Assembly (NCBI GenBank): GCA_948474755.1
Contig: CAOLHI010001310.1
Location: forward strand, 62,001 to 126,000
Direction: 5' to 3'
Source: Ctenosaura bakeri
Taxonomy: Eukaryota; Chordata; Lepidosauria; Squamata; Iguanidae
DNA length: 64,000 bases
Shown here: positions 45,185 to 57,167 of the stretch, one piece after another
Layout of the letters: each line of letters starts with the position of its first letter
Numbering within the stretch: position 1 is the first letter of the stretch
The notes under the pieces: generated by a model
The model's input: the letters and a program-made list of their open reading frames with translations, nothing else
Told to the model about the DNA's origin: nothing
Database searches by the model: none
Program-made: the position numbers and the translations under genes

Positions 45185-47310
45185 GATTGTACTGTCATTG
45201 CAGTTGTCCAAGAACACAAGTAAGTCATTTGGCCTACAATTTGTAACTTCACAATGAAGTCAACACTATTTATAGAAAAAGCTTTTGCAGTAGACAAATG
45301 GAAACGTTTTAAGAGTTTCTATTTGTTACTGTTAAAACATACAAGACTTTTTCTTCCAGTCAGATGAATAGTTCATCTAATCCAATATCCAATAGTTGGC
45401 TGGTCATGCTATCTCCTTCAGATTTCCAAACATATTATAGTTTTGAAACATTTGTGAAGAAATGTACCATTTCTGTACATTTTAAAAACTTCTGATGATT
45501 TTTTTTTTTAAAAATGTGTTCAATATGTTTATTTAAATATGTTCAGTGGATTCAATATGTTTATTTTAAAATAAATTTATTTTATTTCTTTTTAAAAAGT
45601 ATATCTTTCTTCCACCAACCCAGATCTGTTACTTTAGCCAGCCTAATACTACTTAATACTAATAATCTTGCACCTGTCTTGTCAAAAGTAGGTCCTATTA
45701 AAATTCACGGGGCTTGGTCCCAGCAAAGTGTGTGTAGGATTATGTATTATTTACTTCTATGTTTTCTCCATGCTTGTGTATATCCTGATGTCTCATCACT
45801 TGGAAAGTTTTGTCTGAAATGCCTGTGATGTTGCTGACACATCTCTTTAATGTAATATGCCATCTTTGTCCAGGTGTTCGAAATTCTGTTGGTGAGTTAT
45901 TACAAGTGATGTGGGTAAATTGGTTAAGAATTTCAACTCAGTTCATTTTTATATACCTTTTTATTTTAACCTAAATCCACAAATTGATTCATTTTGGAGA
46001 GGGAAAGAACTTGAGATATTTTAAAAAGTACAATTTGGGAGAAATCAAAAGTGACATGTTCATCCACCAGGCCAAGGTCTTTGAGTAGTTAACTTTGGTT
46101 TGGTTTGGCTTTGAATCCCTATGTATTCAACCATGTTACTGCTGAATTATGGTTACCACCTTTTTTTTTTGTGGTGGGTTTCTCATTGTTAACTTACATA
46201 TAACAGGCAGATACAGCATGTTCCTGACAATCACTGCACTTATTAAACTTTTGGAGTAACTTTATTGGAGTTCATTTTTTATGTATATCCCCAAAAATGA
46301 AACTGATAGATTTTTTTTTTAACCATTCATTGATGTAGCACAGCTTAAAATCAGTTTAAATGTAAAAGGGAGCACATTGTTTTGCCCTTTGTACCACTAC
46401 ATAATATATATATAGCTTTCTCTCGGATGCACACCTTGATGCAGTGCAGAAAGGTGAGTGTGTCAGGGCAGCTAAGAGTAGTACCACTAGCAGACTAGAC
46501 TTTATCAAGAATCTATACTCCTGGTAGGGTTATTGGAGTGTGTTTTCTTTGGGAAAAATTCATACACTGTTTGAAACTGATGTTCGGAAATATTTTATTG
46601 AGGGAGACTAACGATGAGGCAATTGCATAATTCCTGGGAATGGTGACCTGCTAGAAATTAAGAGGTTTCCCCCCGCCCGCACAAGAAGTCATAGATGTTG
46701 GCATCAATTAAAGACCATTAACAGATTTTCCAGCAACTAAAAATATATTCTTACAGCAGCTAATCTCACTTGCCAACAAGTTATAAGAAGCAAGAGATTA
46801 GATCTTGTATTTTTGCAAACTGTTATAGCTTATATTTATTTATTTTTAAATTTTTAATTAAAATTCCACCTCGATGGCGCTTAAACCCCAGGGATGCTTA
46901 TGTGTAGTGTAGGTGTTAGCAGTACTGTTCTCACTATGTGTTCATTGAACAGTATCACAATCCCAAGATAAGGACGGTTATATTTATTCTGAGCTAACTT
47001 CTCTCTTCTTATGTCTTTAGGTATCATTCTATGTATGTTGACTGTCTTATAATAATTTGGGGTAATTCCCTCAGTTCTGTACTTTTGGTCCTGTTATTAC
47101 TTTAAATAGCACTCAAGGTAAATTTTCTTTTTTTCTTGCAAATAGTATTCCATTTAGGTCTATTTTTTAAAATTCATGATTATATATTATTTGCTTTCAT
47201 TGTGTTTTGTAACTACATTCTGTTAACATCTGTTATTCTTTTTATTATTTGTTTGTGTATATGTGGTTGTCCTTTTTTTGGTTTGAATGTTCAAAGTAGA
47301 ACTACAAGAC
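45185..47310. other. Unassigned AT-rich sequence
   Basis: Contains a (TA)n run near 46,404-46,414 and T-runs at 46,161 and 46,310. No gene or repeat is recognised. Confidence 0.5.
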
Positions 47311-47313
47311 TAA

Positions 47314-47514
47314 GAGTATTTCTGTACTTCACTGTTATAGTGCTCTTATTCCACTTTCAACATCTTGTGGAATTCTGGGGTTTGTAGTTTACTGAGGACA
47401 AGGAGCTCTCTAGCTGGGAATTCTAATACCCCTTTCTAAACTGCAAACCCAAGAATTCTATAGAATGTTGAAAGTGGAATAATAGCACTATAACAGTGTA
47501 GTGTGGAAATGCCC
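47314..47514. mobile_element. MITE family F2, complete copy
   Basis: 201 bp, with TAA on both sides (47,311-47,313; 47,515-47,517). The left end is GAGTATTTCTGTACTTCACT, the right end AGTGTAGTGTGGAAATGCCC. The arms ACTGTTATAGTGCTCTTATT and AATAGCACTATAACAGT show the long inverted repeats of the family. It is inserted beside a segment matching RX. Confidence 0.9.
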
Positions 47515-47526
47515 TAAGATGTATCC

Positions 47527-47660
47527 AGCAGAAAAGAACTTACAGTTCTAATGGTAAAAGTGGCAGAAAAAATGTGGAAGAGAAGCTACTGGGCAGCAGC
47601 AGCAATGGGAGGTGACATTGGTGGAGAATCTATCAGAGAAAATAGCAGTGGCACTTTCGC
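47527..47660. repeat. Segment matching RX (33,511-33,645)
   Basis: AGAGAAGCTACTGGGCAGCA and the following TGGTGGAGAATCTATCAGAG correspond to the text near 33,559-33,625. The family is unknown. Confidence 0.6.
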
Positions 47661-48771
47661 TAACAAGTACTGCAGAGAAGGAGGAACCAGTGAATCATTT
47701 CTGAAATGAAAGCACTATGATGTGACAATCCCAAATGAAGCAAAACTAGTGCTGACAGATGAGACACACCCACCTCAACAGTTGGAAAGGATTCAGTCAG
47801 CTATTGGTGAAAAGCAAATGACTAATGTAAAAAAGATGTTCAGCTGCTTGTATATTCAGCTTTGACAGGAAAGTCTGAACAACACAACACAAGAATAGGA
47901 AATCTGAGAAACATGAATCAAGGGAAGTTAGAAATTGTAAAATAAGAAATGAAATGTATAACTACAGCAATACTTGACATAAGCAAACTAAAATAGACAG
48001 AAGTTGAGCATTTCCAATCAGCTAATAATGTTACATTGGAAATAACAACCTAAAAAGAAATATGGTGTCATTAACAGTGAAGTGAGTAGTAAGTAGCAAA
48101 AGCAGCCAGGGGATATAATAGAAAGTCTTACCAAATAATATCAATAAGACTTTGTGGAAAACTTATCAGTCCACAAGGATTGGTTGCTTTTGCTGAACAT
48201 TTAACTTCTTCAGTACAGGCTCTTCTTGTCGTTATACTTCACTTGGAATTATTTCTTTTTCCCAGGTGACAAAGTTCTTTGAAATATCCAAAATTTCACA
48301 TCATATGATTTTTTCACAAGTTGCAAATGATGGCTCTAAGCTACATAAAACCAAGCTTTAGGAATCTTTATGTGCTGCTGATTAAATAAGCCTGCTCTGT
48401 CTTCCTTGTTACTAAAATAACTTGTTTTTAATCCCACTGCTTAAACTCTCCTGCATTCAACAAATGATGTTCGTAAGTTTAGCGCATGTGCTCTTTTGAA
48501 GCACTGATAATATCAGTTGTTAGGAATTTGGACAAGTGAACAGGTGATTAATTCTGCAATGTTGGAACAGGATAAAATGTTCATACAACCATTGTATGGC
48601 ATTATTATTTTTATATCCTTATAATCCATGGTATTATTTCAGAGACAGAAGGCATCATTTATTTATTTTGCATTCCTGGAAAATGATACATGGGGACATA
48701 TTGTTGGGAACAAGATGTCAGGTCACATTTAGGTATATGTTTGCTGCTGCTCTGGAGATGAGGGCAGCTTT
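47661..48771. other. Unassigned sequence
   Basis: A- and G-rich plus-strand text at 47,800-48,060 might be a decayed retroelement ORF1, but I cannot align a motif. No gene is supported. Confidence 0.4.
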
Positions 48772-48995
48772 GCATATCCTCCAACATTTCACAGATGAAA
48801 ACTAGGACTTGTATGCCCAACCAACATCAGAATGTGGTCAATATGGAAAAAGGCATTAATGAGGCTGCAGCAGTTTGCTTTTGACACAGTCTATGGGAAA
48901 GAGTAAGATTCTGCTCTCCTCTTCTCCTGTCCCTCCTCTTGAGTTAATTAAGTGCAAACTACTTTTATGTTATTGGTACCATTGGAGGCTATTAG
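48772..48995 (+). mobile_element. R4 element, copy 2, truncated
   Basis: It begins GCATATCCTCCAACATTTC, then CACAGATGAAAACTAGGAC, CAGCAGTTTGCTTTTGACAC and GTGCAAACTACTTTTATG, all colinear with the copy at 6,694. The similarity ends at about 48,995. Confidence 0.65.
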
Positions 48996-49979
48996 CTTTC
49001 TTTTACCCACAGGAAGAGACAAGACTTCTTGCAGGCAATGCTGTGTGGTCATGGCAAATATGAGATACTTACAGGCAGAGCAGGAAGGGCTGTTTAAGTC
49101 CTCTCTTCCTCAGCATCTCCTTCTTTCTATCATGCCTGCAGTTGAGGGGCGATCAATAAAGAGAGCAGGAGAGAAACCTATGGTTTATACATGTGGTGCA
49201 GCCTAATTTTGTGGCTATAAAGCCTAGCAGGCCAGAGCTAATCATTGATCTAATTCATACCTCAGCAGCATGAGAAATGGATGTACTCATCAGCATGGCA
49301 GCAAGCAGAAGCTAGGTGGGATTGAAGGGTGCATCTGCAACCCACCAGTCAGGAGGACCTTATTTTAGGCCCTTATTTTGCTGGGCAGCCAATCCCATAG
49401 TCAAAGGAAGCCAAGCAATTTTGGCTGGATTGCCAAAGGCTAGGGGATTCATTTATCAATTTCCCTTTCCCACAATTAGCAATCAATACAGAGGAGAAAA
49501 CGCTGGTGGAGTAGGTGGGGGATGTCCCTCCATCCAACTGGGTGGAAGTTGATGCACACACCACCCTCCTGTTTGCTGTCTGGGTGAATAGGATCCCATT
49601 TGCACCCACGTCTTTCAATATATTTAAAATTGGGACCAATTAGTAGGTGAAGCATAAAGGGTCTAATAGCTGGGAGCCGCCACATTGAGAGCTTGCATGC
49701 AATAAGAAAAATATCATGATCTTAATGACAACAGCCAGTTTTTCTACTTAGTTGAGTATACTAAACTAAGCCTGTCCTGCCCCTCCCTGAAACAACATGA
49801 CAGAAGCACCATTCATCATACTCCAAAGCTTGTCAGAATGGACCTCCTTCCCCCCATGCAGCTAATGACTGGTGTTGGAGGGAGTTATGACAAAAATCAT
49901 AACTCAGTAGCAATTGTGAATATGAAACAGTTATGGACCAGTAAATCTAAATAGCATTTTTCAGGAAGGCTCACTGACA
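48996..49979. other. Unassigned sequence
   Basis: No repeat or gene recognised. Frames on both strands at 49,316-49,685 have no family features. Confidence 0.5.
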
Positions 49980-50319
49980 GTAACTGCTCCAACAATAAAA
50001 GTTTGACAGTCTGGATTAATCCTATGTCTTTCCGATCGTTTTTAAAATGTTGTAATTTCTCACTTCTCTTCCCACTTTCCCTCTTTGGCCTCAGCTCACT
50101 TTCATTGCTGCAAAATGAATTTGAAATTTGACAGTAGTTTGCATGCAGTTAGCAAAGAGAGGAATGGAATCTTACCTTTCCCAGGAGGACCAGGCAAAAG
50201 CAAATGTTTGTAGCTTGTCCTAGGTTGTGTGTTTTTTCTCATTAATAATGTTTGCCACCTTGATCATGCTTGAATGTTGCTTGACCACAGACATCATCTG
50301 TGAAACATTGGGAAGTATG
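49980..50319 (-). mobile_element. R4 element, copy 3
   Basis: On the minus strand: CATACTTCCCAATGTTTCAC, GTTTGCTTTTGCCTGGTC-like text (plus 50,191-50,210), and GGATTAATCCAGACTGTC near the far end. All are colinear with copy 1. Confidence 0.6.
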
Positions 50320-50552
50320 TGACAGCCATAAGAGAGGTTCCTCCTCCTCCTGTCCCTACAGTACTGCTGCCAAGATTTGTAGCCAAGAAGGGTCTTGAGT
50401 AACAGTGTAATATTCCACTCCCTTCCTTGCTCCAAAAGGCATGATGATCTCAAGAAGGTACAACCACCTGCTGCCCTCCAACCTCCCTCGCTGGTGCACT
50501 GACATTGCTGAAGCATATATGAAGAACCCTTTGTAATAATGTTACCCTGTAT

Positions 50553-51300
50553 GTTGGGGGTCCCGGGAGGGGCGCCCAAATAACCAAATAAAAACACAAG
50601 TTGGGGGAATTTAGCTTGAGCACTCTCTTGGCTAAACAAGAGGCAGGGTAACTTTAGCAAGGATCTTTAACCCTATGTATACAGCGTCAGGTCAGAGAGC
50701 GGTTAGACAAGGTTTTCAAAGTAACAAACAATATTTTATTAAAGACAAGAAACACACAAGACAAAACATAAACTAATTAACTGAGAAATAGAAATGGAGA
50801 GCTTTTCGGGAAAGGCAATATGACACCTGGTCTCGTAGTCCTGGAGAGAAAGAAGGGGTTCTGGGAGAGAAAGCTCAACGGGGTTCGCTGAGGGGAGTTC
50901 CTTCAAACTACTGGCAGCAAGGCAGGATGGAAGTCCAAAGTAGTCCGAGGAAGTCCCAAAAGTGGGGATCTTTTATAGAGTGGATTTTACCTACAGGCTA
51001 TGTTATGCTCGGTGAGAACAAAGGAAATTTGGAGTTGGACAAAGGAGTTGGAAAAGGTCAAGTTTTGTATGATGGGTTTAGCTCTTACTGACAATAGCGT
51101 GGCTGGTATGCTAATAGTCCAATACAAAATAATGGCTTGGCTCTTGGCTGCGTGGCTTTGTGTGGATCCGAGCCGAGCAGAGCCGGTTTGCAGGGAGATT
51201 TTTCCCTAAAGCAACGGAGAGGCTTAAACTGCCTGCCTGAATGGGGTATTGGAATGTACAACCATTAACGGCCGTGCTCGTCCAGGGGACCTCTGCAAAC
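50553..51300 (-). mobile_element. Probable solo LTR, minus strand
   Basis: On the minus strand a TATA box (TATAAAA, plus 50,971-50,977) lies about 235 bases upstream of a polyadenylation signal (AATAAA, plus 50,735-50,740), and the sequence ends GGGACCCCCAACA at 50,553, a canonical ...CA end. The start, expected as TG on the minus strand near 51.2-51.3 kb, is not resolved. No partner LTR or internal genes are present. GC is higher than in the flanks. Confidence 0.5.
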
Positions 51301-52420
51301 ACGTGGAGTAGGGTGGCAGAGAAAGATCAAGCAAAGGCCAAATTATTTGATATCAAAAGGATATCTAGTGCTTTCACCAAACATATCATAACTGTGATAA
51401 TAGTAAGCAAGAAAAATGTGGTAGCAGCTGGGAATGATTTGCCATGAGCACTCAGGCTTTAAAGCAACACAAATACACAAACCAAACCTCCTCCTCCTCC
51501 TCCTCTCCTGGTGTTGGTCATCCTGAGATTTTACTTTCTACCCAGATCACACAGACTTCAGTTAGGGCCCTTAGAATTCTGTGCAGGTGTGAGAAATAAT
51601 TGGAACGGTATACATACTTACCTGAGTATCTATAATCCCAATTAATATGTATGTATAATCTCAAACATAACCCCAAGCAACCCCAATGGGGCTTACATTT
51701 GGGTAGATATATATAGGAAAATACTGTCAATGGACTAATAGTAGAAGCTGTGCTGTGTATTTTGCTATAGATACAACATGCTGGTGTAATGTATTCTAGT
51801 GACAATACTAAAGACAGTCTTTTGACTCTATGCATTTCTTTCAGCCTAAAAGTTTGTAAGGGCTTTCTGAGACAGAATATGTGCAAATTACTTGCAATAA
51901 ATGTGAGGCCTGCCTCTCTTCTTCCATGCAAGACACTCAATGCAAAAGAAACTTGTTTTGAACAGATGTGTTTCAAATCCATTTAGCCTTGAAATGGCTA
52001 TGTTATTACTTGTGGTAATACAATAAAGCTTCACTTTCTCACAGTAAATGGAATTATTGATAAAAGTTCTCTTATTGCTGTAAAGCACACATTGAAATTA
52101 GAGAGCTCTTTAGCTTTGGCTAAGCTTCTTCAGAAATATATGTAGTTCTGTACTGTCTGGAATTGATTGAAAAGAACAGCCAACAAGTACCTGGGACTGT
52201 CATGGGAACAGTCACATTACCCACTTAAGTTCCCAAGATAATGGCCTTTGCAGATGGGACAAATAACAAATATAAAGACAAATAGCAGCACATTTCATGT
52301 GTCTTTCCAAAGGCAATTAAACAAAACCAGTCTCTGATAGAATCTATCCTCACATATGACAGATATCCTGTCTCAGACTATTGGATGTTATGGAAGAAAT
52401 TGGAGTGATGTTGTTGAATC
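51301..52420. other. Unassigned sequence
   Basis: A (CTC)n tract lies at 51,487-51,506. The 154-codon minus frame (51,518-51,982) has no recognisable domain. Confidence 0.5.
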
Positions 52421-52500
52421 TATAGTCTGAGTTGATGGCTGGGGTCCTTCATATAGTTTGCCAGCTATATGAAAGACTACAGCCATCAACTCAGAGTATA
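52421..52500. other. Long imperfect hairpin, 80 nt
   Basis: The outer arms CTGAGTTGATGGCTG (52,427-52,441) and CAGCCATCAACTCAG (52,480-52,494) are perfect complements. The inner arms TCATATAG (52,449-52,456) and CTATATGA (52,465-52,472) are also perfect, with equal 7-nt segments between them and an 8-nt loop. Pairing continues outward with one mismatch to TATA at both ends. The shape resembles a microRNA precursor, but a small inverted duplication would look the same. Confidence 0.8.
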
Positions 52501-53474
52501 ACCCTCTGCCAGCACAGCTCTTGCAGGCTGCCTTTTGATCCTCCAGAAGACACCATCTTCAGCAAGAGAGCATGTCCCGCATGCAGTGACCAGGGGAGTG
52601 GTGGGGACATTGGTGCAGTGGCTGGTTACATAGCTTGCCAGATCTCCAATGAGTACAAACCAGTGACTGAGTGCTCTGTTTTCTCCCCTGACCACTACCC
52701 AATAGTGTAAAACATGTTCTTCCACCAAGGATACTGCCTTGTTCATAGTCGGCAGTCAGCCTCCTTTACAAAGTAACATTTGGTGATGTAATCCCTGATT
52801 ATGCCAGCATATTTCAAAAATAGGATTCCAACCAGAGGGTTATGGATTCTACACTAAATTAGATTAACATACTCCCCATTATAATCAATCAAACTTCCAT
52901 AAGATTAATTTGTCCTATTAGGAATCCATTACTTCACTCCATATCTTATTGTGATTCCTACCAAGTTTGCAGATATTGCTGGGATGTCATGACTCTTACT
53001 ATACTATCATTTCATTGATGAGATGTTATTGCTGAATAAATGGGTAAGCAAGATTCATGGTGAGACCTTACATGCAGAAAGGAAGTGAGTTGAGCCAGAA
53101 CCCTGTAGACTTATCACTAGTGTGTAATTACACAGAAAGGGAAGTATATGTCTACATTTTTTTTTTCATTTTCTCAGAGATCTGAAAGGTAAAAGAAACC
53201 TGTAAGAATACCAGATTGGTTAAGAAATTATCAAACAACAAAATGGAAAACAGGTAAATAAATGTTGGTTTTATGAGAAAATGAGATGCTGAATTTGCAA
53301 GTGTAGAAAAAAGAATAATGACATTATGTTTCAATAAACTATTTGCTCAGAAGGGTACATCTTCACTGGAGAGTAAAGAGATTAAGAATGAAACAGTGAA
53401 AATCACAGCCAGAGTTTTAGATTTAAATAGGTTGTATGATCAATCATAAGGAGGAGGAGGAGACAATGAATTTA
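52501..53474. other. Unassigned sequence
   Basis: The 92-codon frame at 52,432-52,710 begins in the hairpin and has no recognised domain. The rest is AT-rich. Confidence 0.5.
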
Positions 53475-54150
53475 GTACTGCATTTATACCCCACCTTTCC
53501 CCACAAAATTCAGACAAACACAGCTTACAATTTAAAACAAGTAAAATATAGCTAAAAATATACAAAGGTTAGTATTAAAATAGAATCATTTTAAACATGC
53601 ACATAGAAAAGATAAAAAAACAGTTGAAAACAGTTCATTAAAAACAATATAATTCATTCTAAAGCCCTTCCTTCAAAACCATTCTGTTCTAAAAGCCCAT
53701 CTGATTTTTTTTAAAAAAAGTCTTTGCTTGTTGATGGAAAGATAGCAACAAGGGGACCATTTTGGCCTCACAGGGAACTTAGGGGTAGCCACCAAGAAAG
53801 CCCTATCTCACCTCTGTATCAGCCAAGCCTGTGAAGGTGATGGGACTGAGACAAGGAACTTTCCTTAGGATCTCAGGGTACGGACAGCTTCATACTTGGA
53901 GGTATGGTCTGTCTGATACCCTGGACACAAGTCATTCAGGGCTTTCTAAATCATAAACAGCACTTTGAATTTTGTTGAGAAATGGACCAGCAGCCATCGG
54001 AATTATTATAGCAGGTGTGATGTATGGTCCCTTTCCCATACCCAGTTAATACTCTAGCTGTAGCTCTTTATACCAGCTGAAGTTTCCAAACACTCTTCAC
54101 AGATAACCCTGGGTACTGCTTACAGTAATCCAAACAATCAGTCTGATTCT
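53475..54150 (-). mobile_element. LINE 3' region (L2/CR1-like), minus strand
   Basis: CATTTATACCCCACCTTTCC at the left is the reversed tail seen in many squamate LINEs. It is followed by GTCTTTGCTTGTTGATGGAA, ACCAAGAAAGCCCTATCTCA, CAGCACTTTGAATTTTGTTG and GGACCAGCAGCCATCGG, landmarks of a very common lizard repeat that I know only from memory. No coding part is legible. Confidence 0.5.
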
Positions 54151-54597
54151 TGCATAAAAATAATTATCTCACAGTTCTCAAAGTGGGATTATCTCACATT
54201 GCATGTTTGTCCTGACCATATAAATCAAATTGTAATTAACATGAGATTGTACATTAAATGAAAATGCACAGAAAAGAATGACTTCATTATGGAAGGAATA
54301 TGCCAAAATACACACTTATCTATGTGAGACAAGGCAGAAAAGGTCTTACAATCAGAGCTTTGAATTTTACTTTTCAAGAGGGCCTCATTCCATTTCTTGC
54401 TATTTTTAATTATACAGGGGTTGTTACCATTAATATCAGTTGTCCCATAAAAATAATGTATTCTATAATGTGCTACAAGCATTTAAACATTAATATTTCC
54501 TACTTTCTTTTGAAGTTAGAAAGTCTTCCAAAGAGGCCTGCTATAACCCAATGAGGTCTGCAACCATCTTCCCTTCCTGCCAAAACTATCTTTAAAA

Positions 54598-54598
54598 G

Positions 54599-54649
<51 letters not shown>

Positions 54650-54652
54650 AAA
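54598..54652. repeat. (GAAA)n microsatellite
   Basis: About 13 uninterrupted GAAA units, the longest perfect simple repeat in the window. Confidence 0.97.
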
Positions 54653-55135
54653 CCATTCAAATCCAAGGGCTTGTGTAGTTTCTCTGAAATATGTGCCTTG
54701 TCTACTGTTGCTTTAGGGCATTCTAATACTATAGCTCTAAAGCTGTAGATCTAAAGAACATTCTCAGAAATTACAGTATTAGAACTCCTGCAAGTTTTCC
54801 TAGGCTGCTACTACCATTTGGGGAAGTTACATGTTTCCCTCATGAACTGGATTGTGGTATAAAGGAAAGGAGCAGAGGTAAGATTGAGCAGTGGGGGGTG
54901 AACATGCACAAAAACAAGTAATGATGGTCCTCTATTCTTGCTGCAGCGTAAAAAGAATGAGCAGAGGACTGGTTAAACTAACAGGGCTTGAATGGTGTTT
55001 GAAAGTCATTATCACTGTAATTCTATTTATGATGTAGCATGTTACTTCCAGACATAGCTCAGAGCCCAATAGGGAAATCAAATAAGAATGCTTGCAGGAT
55101 TCCAGGGAAAATATAAGACATATTTTTATATTTTT

Positions 55136-55223
55136 GTTGTTGTGTGCCTTCAGGTCATTTCCCACTTATGATCACCCTAAGGCTAACCCTACTGTGGGGT
55201 TTTCTAGGGCTGAGAGTGTGTGA
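55136..55223 (-). mobile_element. Sauria-type SINE, internally deleted
   Basis: GTTGTTGTGTGCCTTCAGGT, GATCACCCTAAGGCTAACCC and GGGGTTTTCTAGGGCTGAGA show the same central deletion as the copy at 11,832. It faces the complete copy 52 bases to the right. Confidence 0.8.
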
Positions 55224-55274
55224 TAATCCAAGTGAAAAATGAAGTAAACAATTTAAAAAAGTAAAAATGAAGTG

Positions 55275-55510
55275 AGACAACATGGTGTAGCAGTTTGAGT
55301 GTTGGGAGTACAACTTTGGAGACCAGGGTTTGAATCTCTGCTAAGCCATGGAAATCCACTAGGTGACCTTGAGCAAGTCACACCCTTTCAGCCTCAGGAG
55401 AAGGCAAAGATAAACTCCTTCTGAACAAATCTTGCCAAGAAAGTCCCATGATGGGTTCACTTTGGCTCTCCATAATGACTCAGAAATGACTTGAAGGAAC
55501 ACAACAACAA
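55275..55510 (+). mobile_element. Sauria-type SINE, full length
   Basis: The best copy in the window: head ACATGGTGTAGCAGTTTGAG (A box side), B box GGTTTGAATCT (55,328-55,338), CCACTAGGTGACCTTGAGCA, CTTGCCAAGAAAGTCCCATG, and the BovB-like tail GACTCAGAAATGACTTGAAG with a (CAA)n end. RNA polymerase III promoter boxes are recognisable though worn. Confidence 0.9.
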
Positions 55511-55704
55511 AGTGAAAATGAAAGGACAGTGACAATAGCTAAAATCCTGTTGGGGAGTTACAAATGAGTAACTTGCATTCAAAACTGTGTGGTATTTATA
55601 ATCCCTACATAGTGGTTTAGGGTGTGGCTTGCTTGTTAAAGTCTCCGAATCATGATTTAGCAGGAAGCAGTCACTGCAATTGACAGGGGTCCATTCCCTT
55701 CTCA

Positions 55705-56096
55705 GGCCCTTTTTGCATGGCATTTTCAATGCGAAAGGGCCCCTTGAGCGTCGTGCACATGTAAGGAGCGGTCCACACGATGCACTCACATTTGTGTGAC
55801 GCTCCAGGGTCTGGCAGGGACTGCTTACGCATTTTTTCATTTTCGGCTTGAAGTCGAAAATGATGTGCGGTCGCACATCGCTCCGGGGCCCCATGCATAC
55901 TTACCTTGTGTGCGGAGCCTCAGGAGCTGGGCCGGTCGTGCTTCCTGTCCCAGGCTGCACTGTGAAAGGAAGAAGTGGGGTTCTCGCATGAGCAGGAAGC
56001 TTGTGTGGAGCCGAAGGACCCCGGACATGAGAGCCTCTCTCTAGAGGCTGCTTGCACCAGCCCAGCACGACGGAAAGGTAGGGTGCGAAAAGAGTC
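55705..56096 (-). mobile_element. MITE family F3, copy 2
   Basis: 392 bp, ends GGCCCTTTTTGCAT and GTGCGAAAAGAGTC, flanked by TCA on both sides (55,702-55,704; 56,097-56,099). The F3 signature TTTTCGGCTTGAAGTCGAAA is present, in reverse orientation to the copy at 11,455. Confidence 0.9.
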
Positions 56097-56447
56097 TCAC
56101 TTGACCCAAAAAACCCCAAAACCTTCCTGCAGATATGCACAAGGGAGCTCATTTCTGCATGTTTCAATGGAGAACTCTCATAGGAAAGGGTGGGAACATC
56201 TGTCAGGTTCTTCCCAAGTGACAGGGGAGTGGACCCCAATCTATTGCAGCAGCTGCCTCCTGGTAAATGGGGATTGGGGGAGTGGGCTGGAATTCACTGC
56301 ATAGCTCTGTAACTATAGTAGTTATGCATTTGTAACTGTCCAATAAGATTTTGACTTGTGTCTTTTTCTAAAAGCAGGCACCAGTAGGATAGCAACATTG
56401 AGTATATGAGAATTTCAGGAGAAACATAATATTTGCATGTAGTTAGT

Positions 56448-56863
56448 GGTCCTTTCCGCATGGACATGGTGTCCCAGCATGGGGACATTAGAGAAGCGGA
56501 ATCGTGATGATGCTTCTGCAATATGTCGTCGCGGTCTCATCCTTCTTGCATCACTAGCTGGTGCGATTGCAGGGTAAATCATTGACAGATTTTCTCTATC
56601 AATACCCCAATTGCGCAAAGTTCCTGCACTTACCTGCCATGCAGAAGGGCTGGAAGTGCAATGGATGCACTTCCTGCCCCAGAGCAGCATAGGAAAGAGC
56701 CTGGCTGTACTGAAGAAGGAAGAGGCATGTCCCTTGTGCTCCCTTCTGCAGGGAACTGGTCCAGTGTGGAGGGGAGTGTTCCCATTGCTCTCCCTTCCCA
56801 CGAAAGATGCTCCCAGGATCACAACTGCAGGACGACAGGATAAAGTAAGGTGCAGAAAGGGCC
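56448..56863. mobile_element. MITE family F4
   Basis: 416 bp, ends GGTCCTTTCCGCATGG and GTGCAGAAAGGGCC, flanked by AGT on both sides (56,445-56,447; 56,864-56,866). The sub-terminal AAGGTGCAGAAAGGGCC matches F3's GCACCTTACC side, and GCACTTCCTGCCCCAG resembles F3's GCTTCCTGTCCCAG, so F3 and F4 appear related. Frames up to 152 codons are by-products. Confidence 0.85.
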
Positions 56864-57167
56864 AGTATTTCACTTGTATCAGAGGAAAAAAATGTCATGT
56901 GTTCTAAACTATATAGAAATATATAAAATATAACCAGACTAATGCAAGCTGGCTATTTCAATAAGATAAAAAGATAAGGAAAATAAAATCATCCCAAGTA
57001 ATATATGCAGGATAGATGTTCGTGCCAAGAAAAGGATGTCACACATTATCTGGGAAATCAAAAAGATACTTTGTAATGGTTTACTAGAATTGGGCTTTAC
57101 TGTTTTGATTGTGAGAAAATAAAGAATAAAGGGTAGAAATATATGATTAAGGATTATGAGAAACCTT

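Noticed and set aside
51518..51982. 154-codon minus-strand frame
   Set aside because: No domain, no splice context, and no similarity I can recall.
55328..55338. tRNA-like B box
   Set aside because: It belongs to a SINE head; no cloverleaf or anticodon arm can be drawn, so it is not a tRNA gene.
56415..56907. Overlapping frames on both strands up to 152 codons
   Set aside because: Wholly or mostly within the F4 MITE.
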